64,000 nt of DNA from the NCBI GenBank assembly GCA_964237235.1, contig CAXSGY010000007.1, positions 124,001 through 188,000 on the forward strand, read 5' to 3'. The notes beneath the pieces were generated by a model. That model saw only the letters and a list, made by a program, of their open reading frames with translations. It had not been told where the DNA came from and ran no database searches. Origin of the DNA: GCA-002050365 sp964237235 (GTDB lineage: Bacteria > Acidobacteriota > Blastocatellia > Pyrinomonadales > Pyrinomonadaceae). A program made the translations under genes and the position numbers. This document shows, piece after piece, positions 1 to 7,175 of this stretch; position 1 is the first letter of the stretch, and each line of letters opens with the position of its first letter.

Positions 1-191
1 TCACCGAGCTTTTCGTCAATCGGAATTTCGTTGAAATAGCCGACGACGACGAGCGTCGCGGGCGTTTCACGACCGAGATTATTGATTTCCGTTCCCGCCG
101 CGTCGAGTTCGTTCAGACCGAATTCGACGGCTTCGGCGGCTTCGGAATTAACGGTTACTTCCACTGCGAACCAAATTTGTTTGTCGCTCAT
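1..191 (-). CDS. prmA: Ribosomal protein L11 methyltransferase, N-terminal fragment (runs off window)
   Basis: Only the first 63 codons are inside the window; the gene continues past position 1. It starts at an ATG (189-191) with MSDKQIWFAVEVTVNSEAA, followed by an acidic stretch ending in a GYF segment, matching the small N-terminal substrate-recognition domain of PrmA, which trimethylates ribosomal protein L11. The SAM-binding domain is outside the window. It lies 26 nt downstream of era on the same strand, so the two are probably co-transcribed. The call rests on the N-terminal domain alone, so it is good but not certain. Confidence 0.7.
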   Translation of the reverse strand, partial: MSDKQIWFAVEVTVNSEAAEAVEFGLNELDAAGTEINNLGRETPATLVVVGYFNEIPIDEKLG

Positions 192-217
192 TTTACGCTC
201 TCGATGGCAATCAATTT

Positions 218-1117
218 TTATTCTAAAATTCCAATGTCGTCCAAGTCTCTGCCGCGGTTGCGCCAGTCTTCGACGACTTTGACGAAAAGCTGCAGAAAAA
301 CTTTATTGCCCAAAAGTTTTTCAATATCAACGCGCGCTTCGGTGCCGATTTTTTTTAATTTAATGCCGCCTTTGCCGATGATGATTCCTTTTTGCGAGCT
401 GCGTTCGACGTAAATCGCGCAGTGAATTCTCGTCGTCATCGCGTCGGAATCGTCGTATTTTTCGGTCACAACCGCCGTCACATACGGAATTTCTTCGCCG
501 GTCGTTTGCAGAATTTTTTCGCGCACCATTTCGGCGACCAGCGCGCGCATCGGCTGATCGGTCATTTCGTCCGCGTCGAACAGCGGTTCGCCGACGGGCA
601 AATGTTTAATGATTTGCGCGAGCAGATTGTCAACCGCTTCGCCTTTGAGCGCGGAGACCGGCACGATTTCGGCGAAATCAAATTCTTTTGAATAATATTC
701 GATCAGCGGCAGAAGCGTTTTTTTGTCTTTGACTTTGTCAATTTTGTTGAGAACCAAGACAGCGGGCTTTTCCGAATCCCTGATTAAATCAAGCACGAAG
801 CGGTCGCCGTTGCCGGTCGAAACCGAAGCGTCGCGCATCAGAACGACGACATCAACCGACAAAATCGCGTCGTGAACCGCCGCCATCATTCGGCGGTTTA
901 AAAGATAGCCGGGTCTATGCACGCCTGGCGTGTCAACGAACACGATTTGCCCTTCGTCGCTGGTCACGATGCCTTTGATTTTATGCCGCGTGGTTTGCGG
1001 TTTGTTGGAAACGGCGGCGATTTTTTCGCCGACCAGATGATTTAAAAGCGTCGATTTTCCGGCGTTCGGGCGACCGATTAAGGCGACATAGCCGCTTCGG
1101 AAATTTTCAGGTGTCAT
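218..1117 (-). CDS. era: GTPase Era
   Basis: Era is a GTPase that binds the 3' end of 16S rRNA during 30S assembly. The 299-residue product has the family length and every landmark: P-loop GRPNAGKS near residue 16, DTPG switch II, NKID base-recognition motif, an SALKGE G5 motif, then a C-terminal KH domain containing GIIIGKGGIKLKKIG. Start ATG at 1115-1117. prmA follows 26 nt downstream. Nothing is missing or unusual. Confidence 0.97.
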   Translation of the reverse strand: MTPENFRSGYVALIGRPNAGKSTLLNHLVGEKIAAVSNKPQTTRHKIKGIVTSDEGQIVFVDTPGVHRPGYLLNRRMMAAVHDAILSVDVVVLMRDASVSTGNGDRFVLDLIRDSEKPAVLVLNKIDKVKDKKTLLPLIEYYSKEFDFAEIVPVSALKGEAVDNLLAQIIKHLPVGEPLFDADEMTDQPMRALVAEMVREKILQTTGEEIPYVTAVVTEKYDDSDAMTTRIHCAIYVERSSQKGIIIGKGGIKLKKIGTEARVDIEKLLGNKVFLQLFVKVVEDWRNRGRDLDDIGILE

Positions 1118-1163
1118 TAAGTAAATCTACAATCAAATCAGGAAAAATAAAAAGATGAAATTG

Positions 1164-1198
1164 AAAAAGCCCCGACTGGCGCATCAATCGAGGCTTTT
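1164..1198 (-). terminator. Rho-independent terminator after the 583-aa gene
   Basis: Inverted repeat with arms 1164-1175 and 1188-1198 (AAAGCC pairing with GGCTTT plus CGA/TCG, one mismatch), followed on the minus strand by a T-rich run. It lies 27 nt past the stop of the minus-strand gene at 1225 and before era. Confidence 0.7.
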
Positions 1199-1224
1199 GG
1201 ATTTTCCAAATCAGATCGCGCGGT

Positions 1225-2976
1225 TTATTGTTCTTTGACCAACTGGTCTCGTTCGGCGACGGCTTCCTTATACGCGCCGTTCGATACATCGCCGATTTTA
1301 ATCGCGGTGTTATAAATTTGAATCGCATATGCCTCATCGCCCAAAAATTTATAAATTCGCGCCAGCGCGACATAGGTCAGCGACAGCAGAGCCACGTCGG
1401 TGTTCGGTTGAGCCGAGCGAATAACGTTCACGTAGTATTCTTTTGCTTCGAGCAGGCGATTGTTGCGTTTTTCAGTATCGGTGATGTCTTCGGCGGAAAG
1501 GCTCGCCACGCGACCGAGCGTATAATAAACGCGCGATTCGGCGGGATTTTCCGCGAGCAGCAATTTGAGTTGTTTTTCCGATTCCGCGTAATTTTTCGAT
1601 TTGGTCAGCGCGTCAATTTCGAGCAGGCGTTTCGTGACCGGATTTTCGATGACGATTTCCGTGCTGCCGCCGTTTTTGCGTCGTTCCTCACGCGCGGCGA
1701 GCGCGCGTTTTCTCGCTTCGGCAACTTGTGTCAAACGATTCGTTTCTTTACTCGCGTCGAGCGACAAAATATAATCGCGCAGCGATCCGGCGATGTCGAA
1801 GCCCGAATCTTCAAAGCCTTTTAGCTGGTCGGCGAAATAAAACGACAACACCGCGCCTTTTTCGTAAGCCTCGGCAAGCTGCAAAGCGGTTTCGTCGGCG
1901 AGCGTTTGTTTGAATTTGGCGAGGTCGGCGGAAACGGCTTTTTTCTCCGCGTCGGTTTTCATTCGGTCAATTTTCTGCCGCGCCTGTTCGGTCACTATCG
2001 AAGTTTTCAGCGATTCGATTTGCCGCGCGTCAATCGCCGCGACCAGGGATCGCGTGACGGCGAGAAAAACGTCGGGCGAAACTTCCGGATCTATCTGCCG
2101 CCGCGCGTCGAGCAGAGTTTTAATCGGTTCGCGCACCGTCAAAATGTCTTTGCCGTTGCTCAAAACGAGCGGGTCAATCACGAATTGCAGATAAGCGCGG
2201 CGCGCTTCGGATTGAGTCAAATCCTTGTTCGGCGGAACGATGACGAAATATTCGTCGCGGACGTTTCTAAAATTAATCGTGTCGTTCGGCGCAAGCAATT
2301 CCGGCACGATGTAAAATTGGCGCGTTCGTTCGCGGATTTCGGTTTTTTCCAGAACCTTTTTGCCTTTCGAGGCTTTGGCTTGCGTTTTAAGACGGTCAAT
2401 ATAGGTCAACTGCGGCTTGGTGTGCAGGTAATCAAGAATTTCGCCGACCATTTCCCGCGCCGACGGTCTGAGCGCATCGCCCGCCGCTAAATAATCCTTT
2501 ATATATTCGGCAATATTTGAGCCGTAAGATTTGCGATAGAATTCGCGCACGAGCGGCGCAAAATCGAGAACTTCCAGAAGATCGCCGGGCAAATCGGTTG
2601 CTCTGACCGGATCGGACAAATCCGGCGCGGGCGCGAGCGTATAAGCCATCGAAATAAACGGCGCGACCAATTCTTCTTTGGTCGCTTTCGGATGACGGCG
2701 TTTGTATTGCTCGACGAAAATCGTCATTTTCTGCCGCAGCTCAACGTCCATTCCGAGCAAATCGTTTTTCAATTTCTGGCGAAACTTTTCGCCGTCCGCC
2801 GTCAGAGGCGTGTCGAGTCCGGCAGCTTCGAGCGATGCCAGCACGACCATCAAACGCCGGTCGGGTTCGATTTTTACGCCGTAATTGGTTAAATCAAATC
2901 CGTTCGGCGCGGTTTGCTGCGCGAAGGCGTTCATTGAAACAATAAAAATAATGGCGAGCAGTAAAGCTTTTTTCAT
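1225..2976 (-). CDS. Exported protein with C-terminal TPR-like repeats, function unknown
   Basis: 583 residues. The chosen start (ATG 2974-2976) gives a clean signal peptide, MKKALLLAIIFIVSMNAFAQ; a longer upstream frame reads into an inverted repeat and is not credible. The body is helical and charged. The last ~120 residues contain TPR-like helix pairs (YYTLGRVASLS, LTYVALARIYKFLGDEAYA). No enzyme motif is visible. It is probably periplasmic or anchored through partner proteins. Transcription likely ends at the hairpin near 1180. Similar exported TPR proteins are common in Blastocatellia-like genomes; no specific function can be given. Confidence 0.8.
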   Translation of the reverse strand: MKKALLLAIIFIVSMNAFAQQTAPNGFDLTNYGVKIEPDRRLMVVLASLEAAGLDTPLTADGEKFRQKLKNDLLGMDVELRQKMTIFVEQYKRRHPKATKEELVAPFISMAYTLAPAPDLSDPVRATDLPGDLLEVLDFAPLVREFYRKSYGSNIAEYIKDYLAAGDALRPSAREMVGEILDYLHTKPQLTYIDRLKTQAKASKGKKVLEKTEIRERTRQFYIVPELLAPNDTINFRNVRDEYFVIVPPNKDLTQSEARRAYLQFVIDPLVLSNGKDILTVREPIKTLLDARRQIDPEVSPDVFLAVTRSLVAAIDARQIESLKTSIVTEQARQKIDRMKTDAEKKAVSADLAKFKQTLADETALQLAEAYEKGAVLSFYFADQLKGFEDSGFDIAGSLRDYILSLDASKETNRLTQVAEARKRALAAREERRKNGGSTEIVIENPVTKRLLEIDALTKSKNYAESEKQLKLLLAENPAESRVYYTLGRVASLSAEDITDTEKRNNRLLEAKEYYVNVIRSAQPNTDVALLSLTYVALARIYKFLGDEAYAIQIYNTAIKIGDVSNGAYKEAVAERDQLVKEQ

Positions 2977-3006
2977 TGCGGATTTTTCGTTTGTCGGAAA
3001 TTTGAT

Positions 3007-3089
3007 AAGGCAAAGAACGCAAAACAAATAAAGAAATTCGGGGGAATTCAAGGGGGTGAATTTCGTTATATGTCTTGCGTCTTTGCCTT
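3007..3089. repeat. Palindromic intergenic repeat (GCAAAGAACGCAAA type)
   Basis: Arms 3007-3026 and 3071-3089 are near-perfect inverted copies (AAGGCAAAGAACGCAAAACA against TGTCTTGCGTCTTTGCCTT), separated by about 44 nt. The element lies immediately upstream of the 583-aa gene. A related inverted element occurs at 33641-33707. Confidence 0.7.
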
Positions 3090-3141
3090 GCATTTAAAGA
3101 TGAAATTAAAGCGGTTTAAGATGCCTTTGCCGAAAATCAAA

Positions 3142-3177
3142 AAAAGGATAGACGAATTTTATTTCGTTTATCCTTTT
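3142..3177 (-). terminator. Terminator after the STAS gene
   Basis: 15-bp stem: 3142-3156 pairs with 3163-3177 (one G-T pair), 6-nt loop, with a T-run on the minus strand. It lies 22 nt past the stop of the STAS gene. Confidence 0.75.
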
Positions 3178-3199
3178 CGATTTTCTTTTCGAAAATCAC

Positions 3200-3547
3200 T
3201 TATTTAAAGCTGCTCAATGCGTCGGCTTCGCTGTCGTAAACGTCAAATACCGTCAGCAATTTGGTAATCGCCAAAAGATCTTGAATTTTCTGCGTCAAAT
3301 TCAGAAGCTTCAAACTGCCGCTTTCCTTGTTGACGGCGGTAAAACTCGAAACGAGTTCGCCGATGCCGCTCGAATCAACATAGCCGACGTTGCCCAGATT
3401 AAGCAAGATTTTCTTCTTTCCTTCGCCGAGCAAACGGCGAATCGTGCCGCGCAGCGCGACGCTGCCTTCGCCGATGGTTACCTTGCCGTCCATATCGAGA
3501 ATCGTAATATCGCCCGCTTGGCGTTCCGTTATATTAAGTTCAGCCAT
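3200..3547 (-). CDS. STAS-domain anti-sigma factor antagonist (RsbV/SpoIIAA type)
   Basis: A 115-residue single STAS domain. The conserved phospho-acceptor segment is present (GYVDSSGIGELVSS, residues ~55-68), with the serine that partner kinases phosphorylate in SpoIIAA/RsbV. A strong Shine-Dalgarno AGAGGAGA (3553-3560) sits 5 nt before the ATG. It is the last gene of the hpt - HATPase - STAS run on the minus strand, so it probably pairs with the kinase encoded just upstream. In this family the unphosphorylated antagonist binds the kinase and frees its target sigma factor. No sigma factor or PP2C phosphatase gene is in the window. Confidence 0.92.
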   Translation of the reverse strand: MAELNITERQAGDITILDMDGKVTIGEGSVALRGTIRRLLGEGKKKILLNLGNVGYVDSSGIGELVSSFTAVNKESGSLKLLNLTQKIQDLLAITKLLTVFDVYDSEADALSSFK

Positions 3548-3631
3548 TTTTGTCTCCTCTGTTCTGAATTAGAAAAAAAATTGTTTTGATTGCCGATTTT
3601 AGAATACTTTTCCTTGAAAAGTCCAAGTTAA

Positions 3632-4045
3632 TTATCGCTTTTTTAACATTTTGACGACCATTCCGCCCTGCGCGTGATTCGACCATTCGACTTCGTCCAT
3701 AAACGAGCGCATAAAAAGAATTCCGCGCCCGTTGGTTTTTAAAAGATTTTCCGGATTGGTCGGGTCGGGAACGTCTTCGACCGCAAATCCTTTGCCGAAA
3801 TCTCTGACCGTTATCGCCAAGCCTTCGACGGAATTTTCCATTCGAATTTCGACGTTTTTTGTTTTGTCCAGAAGATTTCCGTGTTTGACCGCATTGGCGA
3901 CCACTTCGCGCATCGCCATATCAATCGCAAAACGCTCTTCTTCGCCAAAACCGTTCGTTTCGGCAAATTTGCCCGCTTCCGTCGCGGCTTTTTCGACCGA
4001 TTCGATTTCGCTCGGAAGATTAAGTTCTAATTGGTTTTCGCTCAC
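3632..4045 (-). CDS. Anti-sigma factor serine kinase, GHKL ATPase fold (RsbW/SpoIIAB type)
   Basis: 137 residues forming one HATPase_c domain. The N box (REVVANAVKHGN), G1 box (DFGKGF) and G2 box (NGRGI) are all visible, so ATP binding should be intact. It is 84 nt upstream of the STAS gene and downstream of hpt on the same strand. By analogy with RsbW it would phosphorylate the STAS partner and sequester a sigma factor or another output protein, but the target is not encoded here. Confidence 0.9.
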   Translation of the reverse strand: MSENQLELNLPSEIESVEKAATEAGKFAETNGFGEEERFAIDMAMREVVANAVKHGNLLDKTKNVEIRMENSVEGLAITVRDFGKGFAVEDVPDPTNPENLLKTNGRGILFMRSFMDEVEWSNHAQGGMVVKMLKKR

Positions 4046-4102
4046 AAGGTTTGATTGTAAGTTAGCGGTTTTTAATGATTTGTGTCAAATCCGAAGCCGT
4101 CA

Positions 4103-4654
4103 TTATAATTCGGAGGGGTTTTTGACCACGCCGATAAACGGCAGATTGCGATAGCGTCCCGCCGCATCGAGTCCGTAACCGACGACGAATTTATTCGGAA
4201 TCTGAAAGCCGCAGTAATCGATTTTCAATTCCTTTTTAATGCGCGGTTCGGGTTTGTCGAGCAGGGTAGCGATTCGTATCGAGTTCGCGCCTTTCGATTC
4301 TAAAATTTCGGTCAGACGAAACAAAGTCAATCCGGTGTCCACGATGTCTTCGCAAACGATCACGTCTTTTTCACGAATCGGATTCGTCAAATCCTTTAAA
4401 ATCTCGACATCGCCGGTCGAAACCGTGCCGTCTTTATAGCTTGAAACCGCCATAAAATCTATCGAAATTTTCAAATCAATCCGGCGCATTAAATCAGCCA
4501 TAAAAATGCAAGAGCCTTTGAGAACGCCGATTAAAACCAGTTCTTTGCCGGCGTAATCGCCGGTGATTTCCGCGCCGAGTTCGGCGACGCGCGCGCCGAT
4601 TTGTTCGGCTGAATAAAGAAGTTCGAGATTCGGATTGGCAAATTCACTTATCAT
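4103..4654 (-). CDS. hpt: Hypoxanthine phosphoribosyltransferase
   Basis: 183 residues, the family size. Converts hypoxanthine or guanine plus PRPP to IMP or GMP in purine salvage. The PRPP-binding loop VIVCEDIVDTGLTL is at residues ~98-111, and the flexible loop segment SSYKDGT and the C-terminal VVGYGLD motif are also present. It is the first gene of the minus-strand run hpt - anti-sigma kinase - STAS and is divergent from rpiB. Confidence 0.95.
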   Translation of the reverse strand: MISEFANPNLELLYSAEQIGARVAELGAEITGDYAGKELVLIGVLKGSCIFMADLMRRIDLKISIDFMAVSSYKDGTVSTGDVEILKDLTNPIREKDVIVCEDIVDTGLTLFRLTEILESKGANSIRIATLLDKPEPRIKKELKIDYCGFQIPNKFVVGYGLDAAGRYRNLPFIGVVKNPSEL

Positions 4655-4805
4655 ATAATTTGATCGAAAGGCTTTTCGGAAATACTATTTGAGCAGACGT
4701 GAAACGTCAAATTGGGCGAAGTGAAATTTAACGGGACGGACGAAGTTTTTACGAGGAGTTTTTGAAAATCACGTCTCATCTCGTTTGTCCTGTTAAAATA
4801 ATTTT

Positions 4806-5600
4806 ATGGCAGAAAGCAAAGAAACCCGCGACCGCGTGCGCGCTCTTGTTAAACAAGTTTTGGCGACCGTGCCGACTGAAGGCGAAGAAAAAGAGGAAAA
4901 CAAAAACGAAGCCGCATCGTTTCCGCAGCGGGTCGTCGTTAATTCGCTGAAGGAGGAAGTCGGCAGGGAATTTGACCGCGATGAATCGGCGAAAAGTTTG
5001 ATTACCGAAGCGGATTTGCGCGGACTCGATTTCGGCGCACGTTTAAGAATCTCGGAAAACGTCCGCTTCACGCCGCTTGCCGAAGACATCGTGCGGGAAA
5101 AACAAATCAATTTAATCAAAAAACCGGCGCGCCAATCAGCTGCAAAAATTCGCTCAATCGCCGTCGGCGCGGATCACGGCGGCTTTGAATTTAAGGAAAA
5201 ACTTAAAAATTTTCTCGACGACGCGGGCTTTCAGGTGCGCGATTTCGGAACGAACTCGAAAGACGCGGTTGATTACCCGGATTTCGCGCACGCGGTTGCC
5301 CGTGCCGTGTCGGAAAAATCCGCCGACATCGGCATCATCATTGACGGCGCGGGAATCGGCAGCGCGATGACGGCGAACAAAGTTCCGAACGTCCGCGCCG
5401 CCGCCTGTTATTCAATCGCATTGGCGAAAAACTCGCGCGAACATAACGGCGCGAACGTCCTGACTCTGGGCAGCGGGCAAAACAGTTTTGAGGAAATCAA
5501 ACAAATCGTCGAAGCGTTTCTTGCAACTGAGTTAACCGAAGACCGCCACAAAAAGCGCGTCGGAAAAATCGAAAACGTCGAAAAACAATACGTTAAGTGA
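4806..5600 (+). CDS. rpiB: Ribose-5-phosphate isomerase B with N-terminal extension (microcompartment-type)
   Basis: 264 residues against ~150 for ordinary RpiB. Residues ~115-264 are the isomerase, interconverting ribose-5-P and ribulose-5-P (VGADHGGFEFKEKL, DYPDFA, DGAGIGSAMTANKVPNVRAA, REHNGANVL). The extra ~110 residues begin with an amphipathic helix (ETRDRVRALVKQVLATV) followed by a low-complexity acidic linker and a small domain (SLITEADLRGLDFG ... FTPLAEDIVREKQI). A short helix plus flexible linker is the form of encapsulation peptides that load enzymes into bacterial microcompartments, and RpiB with DeoC is the signature pair of the sugar-phosphate-utilising (SPU) class. No shell gene is in the window, so targeting is inference. 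It heads the plus-strand run rpiB - Uma2 - deoC. Confidence 0.92.
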   Translation: MAESKETRDRVRALVKQVLATVPTEGEEKEENKNEAASFPQRVVVNSLKEEVGREFDRDESAKSLITEADLRGLDFGARLRISENVRFTPLAEDIVREKQINLIKKPARQSAAKIRSIAVGADHGGFEFKEKLKNFLDDAGFQVRDFGTNSKDAVDYPDFAHAVARAVSEKSADIGIIIDGAGIGSAMTANKVPNVRAAACYSIALAKNSREHNGANVLTLGSGQNSFEEIKQIVEAFLATELTEDRHKKRVGKIENVEKQYVK

Positions 5601-5634
5601 TAAAATACCGAATCAAATGCGAGGTAAAAATTTT

Positions 5635-6279
5635 ATGTCAAACATAACCGCTGAAACTTCCGCACAAAACTACCCGCCGACCGTTTCGTCAACGGAAATG
5701 ACTTACGAAGAATTTCTGCGCGAATACTCGGGTCAATATGCCGAATATGTTGACGGCGAAATTATCAAAGATATGTCAGTCACTCAAAGACACGATTTTC
5801 TAACCAATTTTTTAATCACCGCGCTGACTTTTTACGTTTCGACTAAAAATTTGGGCAGAATTTGCGGCGAGCCGTATCAAATGAAAATGACGATTGACGG
5901 CAAAACAAAGGGACGCGAGCCGGATATTTTTTTCGTTAAAACGGTGAATCTCGACCGCATCGGCGAGCAATTTTTCGACGGCGCGCCGGATTTGATTATC
6001 GAAGTGATTTCGCCCGAAAGCGTAATACGCGATACGCAGGATAAATTTGAAGAATACGAAATTGCCGGTGTCGAGGAGTATTGGATTATTGACCCGCACC
6101 GCCGCACCGCGAATTTTTACGGCTTTGATGACGACGGAAAATATAAAATGCTGCCGATTTCGATTGACGGCATATTTGAAAGTCGCGTAATCGAAAATCT
6201 CTGGATCAAAACCGAATGGCTCTGGCAGGAAGAATTACCGAATTTGATTGATATTTTGAAAAATTGGAAGCTCGTTTAG
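5635..6279 (+). CDS. Uma2-family PD-(D/E)XK nuclease-like protein
   Basis: 214 residues. The start at 5635 was chosen over 5617 because GAGGT lies a suitable distance upstream. PDDEXK-like residues are recognisable: EPDIFFVK, then DLIIEVISPES, a downstream lysine in QDKFEEYEIAGVEEYWIID. Uma2 (DUF820) proteins are abundant in filamentous and soil bacteria; no member has a firm role in the cell. It is sandwiched between rpiB and deoC with gaps of 34 and 3 nt, an odd place for it. A second family member is at 55930-56502. Confidence 0.85.
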   Translation: MSNITAETSAQNYPPTVSSTEMTYEEFLREYSGQYAEYVDGEIIKDMSVTQRHDFLTNFLITALTFYVSTKNLGRICGEPYQMKMTIDGKTKGREPDIFFVKTVNLDRIGEQFFDGAPDLIIEVISPESVIRDTQDKFEEYEIAGVEEYWIIDPHRRTANFYGFDDDGKYKMLPISIDGIFESRVIENLWIKTEWLWQEELPNLIDILKNWKLV

Positions 6280-6282
6280 AAA

Positions 6283-7146
6283 ATGAATTCAGCAAACGGA
6301 AACTACGAAAAATTAGTCGAGCAAATCACGGATTTGGTTTTATCAAAACTCGACGGCGGCGCGGAAAATTGTCCGACGTTCTGCGGCGCGGATGTCAGTC
6401 GAATCGTTGACGCGGGCGCGTCGCGCATCGGCGTTGTGCTGGGCGATTCGGCGACCGCGCGCGATTGGGCGAGTCTGGTTGACCACACGCTTTTAAAGCC
6501 CGAAGCGACCGCATCGGACATCAAAAAACTCTGCAACGAAGCCATCGAATTCGGCTTCGCGTCGGTGTGCGTCAATCCGTCCTGGGTGAAAAAAGCCGCC
6601 GAATTTTTGAAAAATTCCAATGTTCCCGTTTGCACGGTCATCGGTTTTCCGCTCGGCGCGACTCTGCCCGATGTCAAAGCGTTTGAAGCCCGCCGCGCGA
6701 TTTTCAACGGCGCGCGCGAAGTTGATATGGTCATCAACATCGGCGCGTTAAAATCCGGCGACGACTGCGCGGTCGAAGACGACATCCGCGCCGTCGCGCT
6801 CGCCGCGCACGAAAACGAAGTTTTGTTGAAGGTAATTATCGAAACCGCGCTTTTGACCGACGACGAAAAAGTGCGCGCCTGTCTCGCGGCAAAAAACGCG
6901 GGCGCGGATTTCGTCAAAACCTCGACCGGATTTTCCAAAGGCGGCGCGACCGTCGAAGATGTCGCCTTAATGCGCCGCGTTGTCGGTTCGAGTTTGGGAG
7001 TCAAAGCCTCCGGCGGCGTGAAAGGCATTGACGATGCCCGCGCGATGTTTGAAGCCGGCGCAACGAGAATCGGCGCAAGCGTCGGTGTCAAAATCGCGCA
7101 GGAAGCGAGCGGCGTAAAATCAAGTATTGTTGCGGGAAATTATTAA
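6283..7146 (+). CDS. deoC: Deoxyribose-phosphate aldolase with N-terminal targeting-like helix
   Basis: 287 residues; ordinary DeoC is ~220-250. Cleaves 2-deoxyribose-5-P to glyceraldehyde-3-P and acetaldehyde. The catalytic core is complete: DHTLLKPEAT, VCVNPSWV, the REVDMVINIGALKSG strand, the Schiff-base lysine in DFVKTSTGFSKGGAT, and VKASGGVKGIDDA. The first ~25 residues (NYEKLVEQITDLVLSKL) form an amphipathic helix, then a variable CPTFCG-containing linker of ~40 residues precedes the barrel. The same architecture appears in the rpiB product 0.7 kb upstream. Acetaldehyde is the kind of volatile intermediate that microcompartments retain. Core function is certain; compartment targeting is inference. 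Confidence 0.95.
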   Translation: MNSANGNYEKLVEQITDLVLSKLDGGAENCPTFCGADVSRIVDAGASRIGVVLGDSATARDWASLVDHTLLKPEATASDIKKLCNEAIEFGFASVCVNPSWVKKAAEFLKNSNVPVCTVIGFPLGATLPDVKAFEARRAIFNGAREVDMVINIGALKSGDDCAVEDDIRAVALAAHENEVLLKVIIETALLTDDEKVRACLAAKNAGADFVKTSTGFSKGGATVEDVALMRRVVGSSLGVKASGGVKGIDDARAMFEAGATRIGASVGVKIAQEASGVKSSIVAGNY

Positions 7147-7175
7147 ACTCTTTCGACAAAAATTATAGTGTTTTA

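Noticed and set aside
2977..3093. N-terminal extension of the 583-aa exported protein
   Set aside because: The extension reads through a palindromic repeat, and a typical signal peptide begins at 2976.
6303..7091. 262-codon minus-strand frame over deoC
   Set aside because: Shadow frame of a highly conserved aldolase; composition is Ala/Ser/Thr/Pro-rich with no protein-like motif.
4806..7146. Complete microcompartment operon
   Set aside because: No small BMC-H, BMC-T or BMC-P shell protein frame is present within several kilobases on either strand.
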